Shown here: positions 1 through 4,923 of the stretch, in pieces | How positions within the stretch are numbered: position 1 is the stretch's first letter | How the letters are laid out: each line of letters begins with the position of its first letter | Assembly: GCF_004168205.1 (NCBI RefSeq) | Contig: NZ_RCYB01000106.1 | Coordinates: 1-6,171, forward strand | Source: Catenibacterium sp. co_0103 | GTDB taxonomy: Bacteria > Bacillota_I > Bacilli_A > Erysipelotrichales > Coprobacillaceae | Direction of reading: 5' to 3' | DNA length: 6,171 nt | Position numbers and translations under genes: made by a program | The notes under the pieces: generated by a model | Databases searched by the model: none | The model's input: only the letters and a program-made list of their open reading frames with translations | Told to the model about the DNA's origin: nothing

Positions 1-171
1 CTTGTCAGTATATACCATATGATTCTTACTGGAGAGACATTTAATCCTTCAGATTATGAATCATTTAGAAATCCTAAGCCACCTATAAAGCAACAAGTTT
101 TAACAGAAGAATCAGCGATAGAGTTTCTTAAGAAATCAGGTTTTGACGTTTCTAAATTAACTAAACCATAA
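1..171 (+). CDS. C-terminal end of an IS110-like transposase (runs off the left edge)
   Basis: An open frame enters from the left edge and ends at TAA 169-171, giving 56 residues. It contains LVSIYHMILTGETFNPSDYE and then PPIKQQVLTEESAIEFLKKS. This layout, a 'hhxhYHML..g..ynp' helix followed by a short 'l(t/s).eeAi.fL...Gf' tail, is what I remember from the C-terminus of Bacillota IS110/IS116/IS902 transposases (DEDD plus serine-tail recombinases). No catalytic residue is inside the window, so the family call rests on the tail alone. Codon use and AT content match the surroundings. It runs opposite to the neighbouring sugar genes and sits directly against a PTS gene that stops early, so the element probably inserted there. 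Another transposase family remains possible. Confidence 0.5.
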   Translation, partial: LVSIYHMILTGETFNPSDYESFRNPKPPIKQQVLTEESAIEFLKKSGFDVSKLTKP

Positions 172-202
172 TATTCAATTATTCTATTTTTTCTAAATTA
201 TT

Positions 203-231
203 CAAACTTATTTTTAAGTTTGTCTTTTTTT
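203..231 (+). terminator. Intrinsic terminator after the IS110-like transposase
   Basis: A perfect 8-bp stem CAAACTTA/TAAGTTTG (203-210 with 215-222) has a TTTT loop and is followed by TCTTTTTTT. It lies 31 bases after the transposase stop and is oriented to end that transcript. The rest of 172-254, between the transposase stop and the truncated PTS gene, is AT-rich. It presumably contains the element's end, but I cannot place the exact junction. Confidence 0.7.
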
Positions 232-254
232 ATACGTTTTGATTGATTTTTGTT

Positions 255-722
255 TCACACTTCTACTGTCGCAAATGCAGCAATAAATGCAGTAAATAAA
301 CCAGCAGCACCTAAATAATATGTTCTTATATATTCTCCTGCTTTTGCATCTGTTCCAAAAGTAGTAATAATCAAGAAACATACAACTGCAGTGACTGAAA
401 CAGCGTCTTCATCAATCTTATACTCTTTAGCCAAGTTCTTAGCTAATAGATAAACAATTAATAAAGCCATAATATTCATACCAGCGCTACCAATAGCACC
501 AAGAACATTCACAATATCTAATCCCTGGAACCCAAACCATTTATCAAAATAGTTTCCTTTTCCTAAGAATACACTATTCAATAGTGTACATAATGAGCAG
601 CCAATGATAATTGGCATAATAGTTACAAAAGCATTTCTAATAGCGGCTAAGTATTTATTCTTTGATAACACTTCCGCAAATGGCAGAATCTTATCTGCAA
701 TCTTATCCATTAAAGCGTTCAT
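255..722 (-). pseudogene. PTS EIIC permease, N-terminal fragment (lactose/cellobiose-type)
   Basis: The 155-residue product is the N-terminal third of a sugar PTS membrane permease. Such proteins normally run about 420-450 residues and carry sugar across the membrane during its phosphorylation. Visible features are the starting amphipathic segment (LPFAEVLSKNKYLAAIRNAF), typical of lactose/cellobiose-family EIIC, and then about four hydrophobic segments (roughly residues 28-52, 69-95, 104-121 and 135-152). It stops at TGA right after AAFATVEV, in the middle of a membrane segment, where family members continue with a charged loop. The sequence beyond the stop is the edge of an IS110-like element, so insertion is the likely cause. 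The start lies one base after the nanE stop (TAA-A-ATG), and AGAAGGAG inside the end of nanE serves as its ribosome site, so the two were translationally coupled. With the substrate domain missing it cannot transport. The link to nanE suggests an amino-sugar substrate. Confidence 0.85.
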
Positions 723-723
723 T

Positions 724-1410
724 TTATTTTTCTCCTTCTATTACATCTGTAAATCTCTTTGTAATGACTTGTGGTCTTGTAATAATAGAACCTACCACTA
801 CGCTATAACATCCTAGTTCTAATACACGTTTTGCTTTTTGAGGAGTATCGATATTTCCCTCTGCAATAACTGGATGTTTAACCTTTTTTAAGATGTCTCT
901 TATGATTTTAAAATCATCCGCATTGATCTGATTCCCCTTGCTTTGGTTGGTGTAACCAACTAATGTCGTTCCAATGAAATCAAATCCTAATTCATCAGCA
1001 TGTACTGCCTCTTCTACAGTACTGCAATCTGCCATGAATAATTGTTTAGGATGATTTTCTTTTACTTTCTTGAAGAAAGCATCTAAAGATATACACCCTG
1101 GACGCGTGCTTATTGTTCCATCCATCGCAATGATGTCACATCCCACCTGAACAAGATGATCTACATCTTCATAAGTTGGTGTAATATAAACATCACTGTC
1201 TTTATAGTCTCTTTTAATAATCCCAATAACAGGTAATGGAACTGCCTTCTTGATTGCTTCAATATCTTTAACAGAATTCGCACGAATTCCTTTTGCGCCA
1301 CCCTGCATTGCAGCAACAGCCATGCGTGACATAATCAAAGAAGAATGAAGCGGTTCATCTTCCAAAGCCTGACAGGAAACTATTAAATGTTTTTTTATTT
1401 CCCCAACCAT
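724..1410 (-). CDS. nanE: N-acetylmannosamine-6-phosphate 2-epimerase
   Basis: This cytosolic enzyme converts N-acetylmannosamine-6-phosphate to N-acetylglucosamine-6-phosphate in sialic acid and ManNAc catabolism. The 228-residue product has the usual family length and shows the TIM-barrel signature: IVSCQALEDEPL at the N-terminus, GAKGIRAN, PVIGIIKRDY with Lys66, AMDGT, ADCSTVEEA, GTTLVGYT, and PVIAEGNI with Glu184. The Lys and Glu match the catalytic pair known in this family. I place the start at ATG 1408-1410 (MVGEIKK) because AAAGGAG ends eight bases upstream and this start puts the lysine at position 66, as in characterised homologues. An upstream in-frame ATG at 1434 has no ribosome site. 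It precedes the truncated EIIC gene by one base and follows a gene remnant by 17 bases, so it is the only intact survivor of a broken operon. Confidence 0.93.
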   Translation of the reverse strand: MVGEIKKHLIVSCQALEDEPLHSSLIMSRMAVAAMQGGAKGIRANSVKDIEAIKKAVPLPVIGIIKRDYKDSDVYITPTYEDVDHLVQVGCDIIAMDGTISTRPGCISLDAFFKKVKENHPKQLFMADCSTVEEAVHADELGFDFIGTTLVGYTNQSKGNQINADDFKIIRDILKKVKHPVIAEGNIDTPQKAKRVLELGCYSVVVGSIITRPQVITKRFTDVIEGEK

Positions 1411-1427
1411 TCTATGTTCTCCTTTCA

Positions 1428-1508
1428 TTACCAATCATAATCAGACTTCCTCATCACTTCAATGAATCTTGCGGGTTTGGAATCTACTTTCAAACAAATA
1501 AAAAAAGA
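1428..1508 (-). pseudogene. C-terminal remnant of an unidentified gene upstream of nanE
   Basis: A minus-strand frame reads KPARFIEVMRKSDYDW and stops at TAA 1428-1430, only 17 bases before nanE. The composition looks protein-like, and the spacing to the nanE ribosome site is that of operon neighbours. Going upstream, the frame meets the T-tract of the duplicated terminator at about 1500 and a stop at 1512-1514, so only about 23 codons of the original protein survive. I do not recognise the family. By context it would have been another amino-sugar catabolic or PTS gene. It marks the breakpoint where the oleate-hydratase-like copy now joins the sugar operon. Confidence 0.45.
1434..1462 (-). 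promoter_or_regulatory. Possible promoter for nanE
   Basis: TTGAAG (1457-1462) and TATGAT (1434-1439) lie 17 bases apart, about 24 bases upstream of the nanE start. It sits inside the remnant of an older gene, so it may be fortuitous. A short leader would still include the AAAGGAG ribosome site. If inactive, nanE would depend on read-through past the terminator at 1500-1526. Confidence 0.25.
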
Positions 1509-1526
1509 ACCTCATAACGAGATTCT
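1500..1526 (-). terminator. Terminator of the broken oleate-hydratase-like copy
   Basis: Read on the minus strand, AGAATCTC-GTTAT-GAGGTTCT (1506-1526, one G-U pair) is followed by seven Ts (1500-1506). The same structure with near-identical flanks occurs after the intact copy at 3324-3351, so it was duplicated with the gene. Confidence 0.75.
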
Positions 1527-1550
1527 TATAAGAAAGCGCTTTCATATCAT

Positions 1551-2150
1551 CTAGAAGAACTTATATTCCTTTAATAGGGCTTCTAGATCAGAGCCCTCTA
1601 TTCTTTTTAACAACTCTTTTAAGACAAGACGTTTTGTGAATGACTGACTTTCCATGAAAGTCTCATCACCATATAAAGATGAGAAGACACTTAAATAGTC
1701 TTCAATAGAATAACGATAAGCTGGAATACTTCTAGTAATATGTAATAAACTATACACTGCATTCATTGCGGTATGTACGAGATAATCTAAGCTTACTGGA
1801 TATTATAAGGTAATGAGACACCTCCTCCTATATAGGCATAGTTTGTTCCATTGGTATGTGCTTCTAGATATTCTATAATAGGTACAATCACTGATTCATA
1901 CACGCAATACTTAGGAGAAATCATACATTGTGTTGTCAATATATGCATATAACGATGTAATGTCACTTTAAAAGAATGAGCATCATTGACTTGAAATAAA
2001 GCATGCCAATAACAGTAGAAATCAGATTCCATAAAGTCCTGACTGAATACATCTTTAACCTGTTTATCTTCTAATTGTTCATCTGAAGTAAAGAAGAAAT
2101 GAACAAATTCTGATATCAATTGGTCACCCTCAATTGTAAAATAAAACTGG
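1551..2150 (-). pseudogene. Broken second copy of the oleate-hydratase-like gene
   Basis: This is a decayed paralogue of the intact gene at 3376-4824. Three lesions are visible. First, the N-terminal roughly 105 codons are absent: homology fades near 2150, just after FYFTIEGDQLISE. Second, 543 bases (181 codons) are missing in frame, joining IIEYLEAH directly to TNGTNYAYIG. The join lies at TGTGCT (1857-1862), a hexamer present at both ends of the missing segment in the intact copy. Third, one base (the C at 3630 of the intact copy) is missing between 1804 and 1805, so the upstream part ends in SLPYNIQ and a stop at 1793-1795, while the last 71 codons continue in another frame to TAG 1551-1553. 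That C-terminal part matches the intact copy at 69 of 71 residues. The deletion itself kept the frame; the one-base loss and the missing N-terminus are what kill the gene. Confidence 0.9.
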
Positions 2151-2155
2151 AATTA

Positions 2156-2186
2156 AATTTTTATATATATTTACCATGTAAAAATT
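2156..2186. terminator. Weak AT-rich hairpin after the toxin gene
   Basis: AATTTTTA (2156-2163) pairs with TAAAAATT (2179-2186) around a 15-base AT-rich loop, about 12 bases past the toxin stop. It could end the toxin-antitoxin transcript, but the stem is all A and T. The surrounding 2151-2197 holds nothing else I recognise. Confidence 0.25.
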
Positions 2187-2197
2187 GATATCTTTTC

Positions 2198-2503
2198 TTA
2201 AAATAATTGTTTAACATAATTTTGCAGGCGATGTAGTATTCGTACAATCAAAATAGTTTCTTTAGTAATCTGATAAAATATAATGTAATTATCACATGTT
2301 AAAAATCGAAATCCACTATCAATATTATTTTCTAAATACCATACTGGTCCAAGTTGGGGATATTCCTTAAGTTCACTAATTTTATCGAGAATTCCTTTTA
2401 CTGTTTTTTCTGCTGCAATCGGATTATTCAAATCATCATAGATATAATCATAAATTCTATCCAAATCTTTTCTTGATTTTGGTGAGTAAAATATTTTAAT
2501 CAT
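2198..2503 (-). CDS. RelE/ParE-family toxin
   Basis: The 101-residue protein has the RelE/ParE layout: an opening strand and helices (IKIFYSPKSRKDLDRIYDYI), a middle AAEKTVKGILDKISELKEYPQLGP helix-turn, and a C-terminal sheet with the GFRFLTCDNYIIFYQI and ILIVRILHRLQNYVKQLF motifs. The arginines and the RILH.(R/Q) tail are typical of the fold. RelE members cut mRNA on the ribosome and ParE members poison gyrase; the sequence alone does not settle which. I take the ATG at 2501-2503, which overlaps the antitoxin stop by 8 bases, with AAAGAGA as a weak ribosome site. A TTG 18 bases upstream is a less likely start. The overlap indicates translational coupling, with the antitoxin made first. The gene appears intact, and it lies just upstream of the broken oleate-hydratase-like copy. 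Confidence 0.88.
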   Translation of the reverse strand: MIKIFYSPKSRKDLDRIYDYIYDDLNNPIAAEKTVKGILDKISELKEYPQLGPVWYLENNIDSGFRFLTCDNYIIFYQITKETILIVRILHRLQNYVKQLF

Positions 2504-2786
2504 TATTGAATCTCTTTTCAAAATGTTTTAGCATTTCATCTTCATCAATCCACCCTTCTTCATTAGCAGAAACAACACTTTCATTTAACATGCTCATAAG
2601 TTTCATCTCAGCAACAAGTTTATCGTACTTCATTGCTTTTTCATACATTTCCTCCTGTTCATTGATATCCATAATGGTATAACAACCATGACCATTTTTT
2701 GTTAAATAAACAGGTGAACCAACAGATACTTTTTCTAGCACTTGATTATAATTTCTTAAATCTGAAATAGGTTTAATGACTGGCAT
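2496..2786 (-). CDS. Phd/YefM-family antitoxin
   Basis: This 96-residue protein starts MPVIKPISDLRNYNQVLEKV and continues GSPVYLTKNGHGCYTIMDI, the classic Phd/YefM (relB-like) N-terminal DNA-binding and dimerisation fold. It ends in a charged, probably flexible helix (residues about 50-96) that would wrap the toxin. It neutralises the RelE/ParE toxin encoded immediately downstream and normally represses its own operon. The start is ATG 2784-2786 because AAGGAG lies eight bases before it. A GTG nine bases further upstream overlaps that ribosome site and is unlikely. The 8-base overlap with the toxin and the strong promoter just upstream make this a self-contained module. No lesions are visible. 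Confidence 0.88.
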   Translation of the reverse strand: MPVIKPISDLRNYNQVLEKVSVGSPVYLTKNGHGCYTIMDINEQEEMYEKAMKYDKLVAEMKLMSMLNESVVSANEEGWIDEDEMLKHFEKRFNND

Positions 2787-2808
2787 AAAAATCACTCCTT
2801 ACATCATT

Positions 2809-2837
2809 ATTATACATATTTATTAAGAATTATTCAA
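2809..2837 (-). promoter_or_regulatory. Promoter of the toxin-antitoxin operon
   Basis: TTGAAT (2832-2837) and TATAAT (2809-2814) are separated by exactly 17 bases, near-consensus for the housekeeping sigma factor. The -10 box lies 22 bases before the antitoxin ATG, and the AAGGAG ribosome site falls between them. Confidence 0.7.
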
Positions 2838-2843
2838 AGTAAT

Positions 2844-2869
2844 ATTATTAGAAGAATTCTACTAATAAT
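2844..2869. promoter_or_regulatory. 26-bp near-palindrome upstream of the toxin-antitoxin promoter
   Basis: ATTATTAG (2844-2851) and CTAATAAT (2862-2869) are perfect inverted arms. Between them sits the 8-bp palindrome AGAATTCT (2853-2860), flanked by one A on each side, giving 26 bases with a single A:A mismatch pair. The nearest edge is six bases from the -35 box of the toxin-antitoxin promoter. It could be an operator for the antitoxin or toxin-antitoxin complex, or alternatively a relic of a mobile-element end. Confidence 0.4.
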
Positions 2870-2891
2870 TGGTTTTCCATTCTTTTATCTA

Positions 2892-3252
2892 AATGAAAAC
2901 GGCAGAAATGACTACATGAATAAGACTGCACGCAGGGTGATTGATTACTGTATCGATCATGATATTGGAACTCTTGTTGTGGGCTATAATGAAACATTTC
3001 AGAAGGATTAGAACATAGGCAAACTTTTGGGATAAGGATGTCATACCAGTCTATAAGAGTGATGATACTGAAAAATACCATTTCAGTGGAAAGAGAATAA
3101 ATCGAGGACAGTATAGAACAGCTAGTGGACAAGTTCTGAACGCAGATGTAAATGGTACATTAAATATCCTGCGTAAAAGTAGCATTGTGGATGCAAATAT
3201 TGTCTATACAGTAGAGACGAAATGGACACGCAATAAGAATACGGAGTATTAA
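2892..3252 (+). pseudogene. Decayed IS200/IS605-type TnpB, C-terminal fragment
   Basis: Two frames together read as the second half of a TnpB, the RNA-guided nuclease of IS200/IS605 elements. Segment one (2892-3008) reads NDYMNKTARRVIDYCIDHD then IGTLVVGYNETFQKD and meets TAG at 3009, where a serine is usual. Segment two (3022-3252) is one frame over: NFWDKDVIPVYKSDDTEKYH, then GKRINRGQYRTASGQ, then NADVNGTLNILRKS, ending at TAA 3250-3252. DVNGTLNIL is the RuvC-III region and keeps its aspartate. The stretch between FQKD.NIGK and FWDKD, normally about 40 residues and containing the RuvC-II glutamate (EESYTSKAS in relatives), is deleted out of frame, and the N-terminal half with RuvC-I is missing. 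It cannot be a functional nuclease. Minus-strand frames over this region are shadows. Confidence 0.85.
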
Positions 3253-3276
3253 GTTGAGGTAGTTCACAAGTAGAAA

Positions 3277-3321
3277 ATGTCATGTCCCTGTTGACATAAC
3301 ATATAAGCGACTGCCTGTCGC
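3277..3321 (+). mobile_element. Right-end hairpins of the IS605-type remnant (possible guide-RNA scaffold)
   Basis: Just past the TnpB stop are two hairpins: ATGTCA/TGACAT (3277-3282 with 3292-3297) and GCGAC-TGCCT-GTCGC (3307-3321). A compact subterminal hairpin within about 70 bases of the tnpB stop is what IS200/IS605 right ends carry, and the omega-RNA scaffold overlaps this zone in known elements. The second hairpin ends two bases before the duplicated terminator block, so the element boundary probably lies at about 3322-3324. There is no sign that the RNA is still expressed. Confidence 0.45.
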
Positions 3322-3323
3322 AC

Positions 3324-3351
3324 AAAAAAAAGAACCTCATAATGAGATTCT
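3324..3351 (-). terminator. Terminator of the intact oleate-hydratase-like gene
   Basis: On the minus strand AGAATCTCA-TTA-TGAGGTTCT (3331-3351, nine pairs with one G-U) is followed by eight Ts (3324-3331). It lies 24 bases after the TAG of the gene and is conserved at 1500-1526. Confidence 0.8.
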
Positions 3352-4520
3352 TATAAGAAAGTACTTTCATATTATCTAGAAGAACTTATATTCCTTTAAT
3401 AGGGCTTCTAGATCAGATCCCTCTATTCTTTTTAATAACTCTTTTAAGACAAGACGTTTTGTGAATGACTGAGTTTCCATGAATGTCTCATCACCATATA
3501 AAGATGAGAAGACACTTAAATAGTCTTCAATAGAATAACGATAAGATGGAATACTTCTAGTGATATGTAATAAACTATACACTGCATTCATTGCGGTATG
3601 CACAAGATAATCTAAGCTTCCTGGATATTCATAAGGTAATGAAACTCCTTCACCTATATAAGCATAATTTAATCCATTGACGTGTGCTCCACAATGAGTA
3701 CTAGTATGAGTGTAAGGAACGGTAGAAGCAGACATCAATGAGAGTTCATTGATTTTATTCTGTGGAATACCCAAGTGATAAAGCCATTCTGCACATATCT
3801 CATAGCCTTTACTTTCTAGCATAGACTTTTCTACATAATCACCTGTTTTCTCTGGATGTAATCCATGAAGTAGAATGACACATTCATTCTCTTTCTGGTT
3901 CTTATAGTAAGGCTGTCTTGGTATTGTCCAGTTGAGTTCCCAGGCTGATTCATTAATTGGAATCACACCACCTGTAATATCTTCACCAGAAAGTGGATCT
4001 ATTTGAAGTATATTTCTTAGGTAATGGATGATTTTCTCATCATGAGTTGTAATGACTGCATGGGCTATAGAATCTTTACTTTGACTTGTATGAATAAATA
4101 GAAGATCCTGATTTGTCAGATCTATAGTTTCTTCCATACCTTCACTCTTAATTGTAAAAGCAGTGGCTTTATCGTCTTCTATTTCTATATGAGTCACTTC
4201 AGTATTGAAATGGAAGACTATATGATGTGCTTCTAGATATTCTATAATAGGTACAATCACTGATTCATACATGCAGTACTTAGGAGAAATCATGCTGTGC
4301 GAGGTCAATATATGCATATAGCGATGTAATGTTACTTTAAAAGAATAAGCATCATTGACTGGAAATAAAGCATGCCAACAATAGTAGAAATCAGATTCCA
4401 TAAAGTCCTGACTGAATACATCTTTAACCTGTTTACCTTCTAATTGTTCATCTGAAGTAAAGAAGAAATGAACAAGTTCTGATATTAATTGATCACTTAA
4501 TTGTATATTATGAATAGTCT
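3324..4520. repeat. Duplicated segment, copy 2 (partner 1500-2150)
   Basis: This is the intact partner of the direct repeat. Compared with copy 1 it carries an additional 543-base internal segment bounded by TGTGCT hexamers at 3683-3688 and 4226-4231. Only copy 2 retains the N-terminal coding part (about 4520-4824). Its outer left boundary abuts the TnpB right-end hairpin. Confidence 0.9.
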
Positions 4521-4824
4521 TCATAGGTGCATCATGGTTTAAATAAGTCATTTCATCTAAAACAGTGAGTCCCTCTGTTTCTATAGAAGGTATAGAACGT
4601 AATATATCCCATAAATAAAGACTACGATTATCTACAAAGGAAAGATAAGACTCATAATGGTGAAATGAATCTACTGAATCTATAATATGAATATGTTCAC
4701 CCTTTAATGAACCATCTCTCAATAAATAACAGGCAGTCACTAAGCTAGTAAAGTCACTTCCTAATATATATGCATTATGCGCATCAATGTTTTCTCTTTT
4801 TCTTGGCTTCACAAATAAATCCAT
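3376..4824 (-). CDS. Oleate hydratase (MCRA) family protein, probable pseudoenzyme
   Basis: The 482-residue protein aligns along its length with oleate hydratases, FAD enzymes that add water to unsaturated fatty acids. Shared blocks are VKPRKRENIDAHNAYILGS, LLRDGSLKGEHIHII, LWDILRSIPSIE, TVLDEMTYLN, FSQDFMESDFYYCWHALF, VIVPIIEYLEAH, ITGGVI, IPRQPYYKNQKENE and EWLYHLGIPQNKI. Active family members run about 565-590 residues. The missing parts are telling: the GxGxxx nucleotide loop is GSDFTSL (Gly to Asp at residue 24), the GG(S/A)LDG and RGGREM segment with the catalytic Glu is replaced by an unrelated stretch (residues about 50-70), the loop with the catalytic Tyr is shortened near residue 185, and the C-terminal FAD block with FTxEYS is remodelled to GEGVSLPYEYPG. 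The reading frame is clean, so it may be kept for a non-catalytic role. The start is ATG 4822-4824 after AGGGGGG; the ATG at 4845 has no ribosome site. Confidence 0.8.
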   Translation of the reverse strand: MDLFVKPRKRENIDAHNAYILGSDFTSLVTACYLLRDGSLKGEHIHIIDSVDSFHHYESYLSFVDNRSLYLWDILRSIPSIETEGLTVLDEMTYLNHDAPMKTIHNIQLSDQLISELVHFFFTSDEQLEGKQVKDVFSQDFMESDFYYCWHALFPVNDAYSFKVTLHRYMHILTSHSMISPKYCMYESVIVPIIEYLEAHHIVFHFNTEVTHIEIEDDKATAFTIKSEGMEETIDLTNQDLLFIHTSQSKDSIAHAVITTHDEKIIHYLRNILQIDPLSGEDITGGVIPINESAWELNWTIPRQPYYKNQKENECVILLHGLHPEKTGDYVEKSMLESKGYEICAEWLYHLGIPQNKINELSLMSASTVPYTHTSTHCGAHVNGLNYAYIGEGVSLPYEYPGSLDYLVHTAMNAVYSLLHITRSIPSYRYSIEDYLSVFSSLYGDETFMETQSFTKRLVLKELLKRIEGSDLEALLKEYKFF

Positions 4825-4867
4825 GGCAATCCCCCCTATCCTCATAGTATAGAAAAAATAAAATATA

Positions 4868-4903
4868 AAAAAATAAACATCCCATACAAGATGTTTATTT
4901 TTT
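4868..4903 (-). terminator. Strong terminator between the TetR gene and the oleate-hydratase-like gene
   Basis: A perfect 14-bp stem pairs 4868-4881 with 4890-4903 (AAAAAATAAACATC against its complement) around an 8-base loop. A/T tracts on both sides make it bidirectional. It lies about 20 bases after the TetR stop, so the next gene needs its own start. TATACT at 4846-4851 could be its -10 box, but I see no convincing -35. Confidence 0.85.
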
Positions 4904-4923
4904 ATACATTATAGTGTTTTTGT

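Larger units (their letters stand above)
1500..2150. repeat. Duplicated segment, copy 1 (partner 3324-4520)
   Basis: 1500-1862 aligns with 3324-3688, and 1857 to about 2150 aligns with 4226 to about 4520, in the same orientation. In the stretch covering the last about 80 codons I count roughly 9 differences in 245 bases. The duplicated unit includes the C-terminal coding part and the terminator, and both copies diverge abruptly beyond the terminator's T-tract. Confidence 0.9.

Noticed and set aside
604..816. Plus-strand open frame of about 70 codons
   Set aside because: It lies antisense across the start of EIIC and the end of nanE, both well supported, and has no ribosome site or recognisable domain.
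1551..2119. Treating the two fragments of the broken copy as separate small genes
   Set aside because: Both align to one intact gene in the same order and orientation, and the break is explained by a single missing base, so one pseudogene is the better description.
2496..2795. Earlier GTG start for the antitoxin (MIFMPVI...)
   Set aside because: The GTG overlaps the AAGGAG ribosome site that correctly spaces the ATG at 2784-2786, and family members begin near MPVIKPISDL.
2853..2870. Similarity of TAGAAGAA here to the end of the oleate-hydratase-like copies (CTAGAAGAAC)
   Set aside because: The match is only about a dozen bases of AT-rich sequence and does not extend, so chance is the simpler explanation.
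2848..3370. Two minus-strand open frames over this region (2848-3132 and 3122-3370)
   Set aside because: They are shadows of the plus-strand TnpB remnant. Their products are Cys/Ser/Tyr-rich with no family resemblance, and they have no ribosome sites.
3376..4845. Earlier ATG start for the oleate-hydratase-like protein (MRIGGIAMDLF)
   Set aside because: There is no ribosome site before 4845, and the extra residues are encoded by the AGGGGGG ribosome site itself. The start at 4824 also matches the family's N-terminus.
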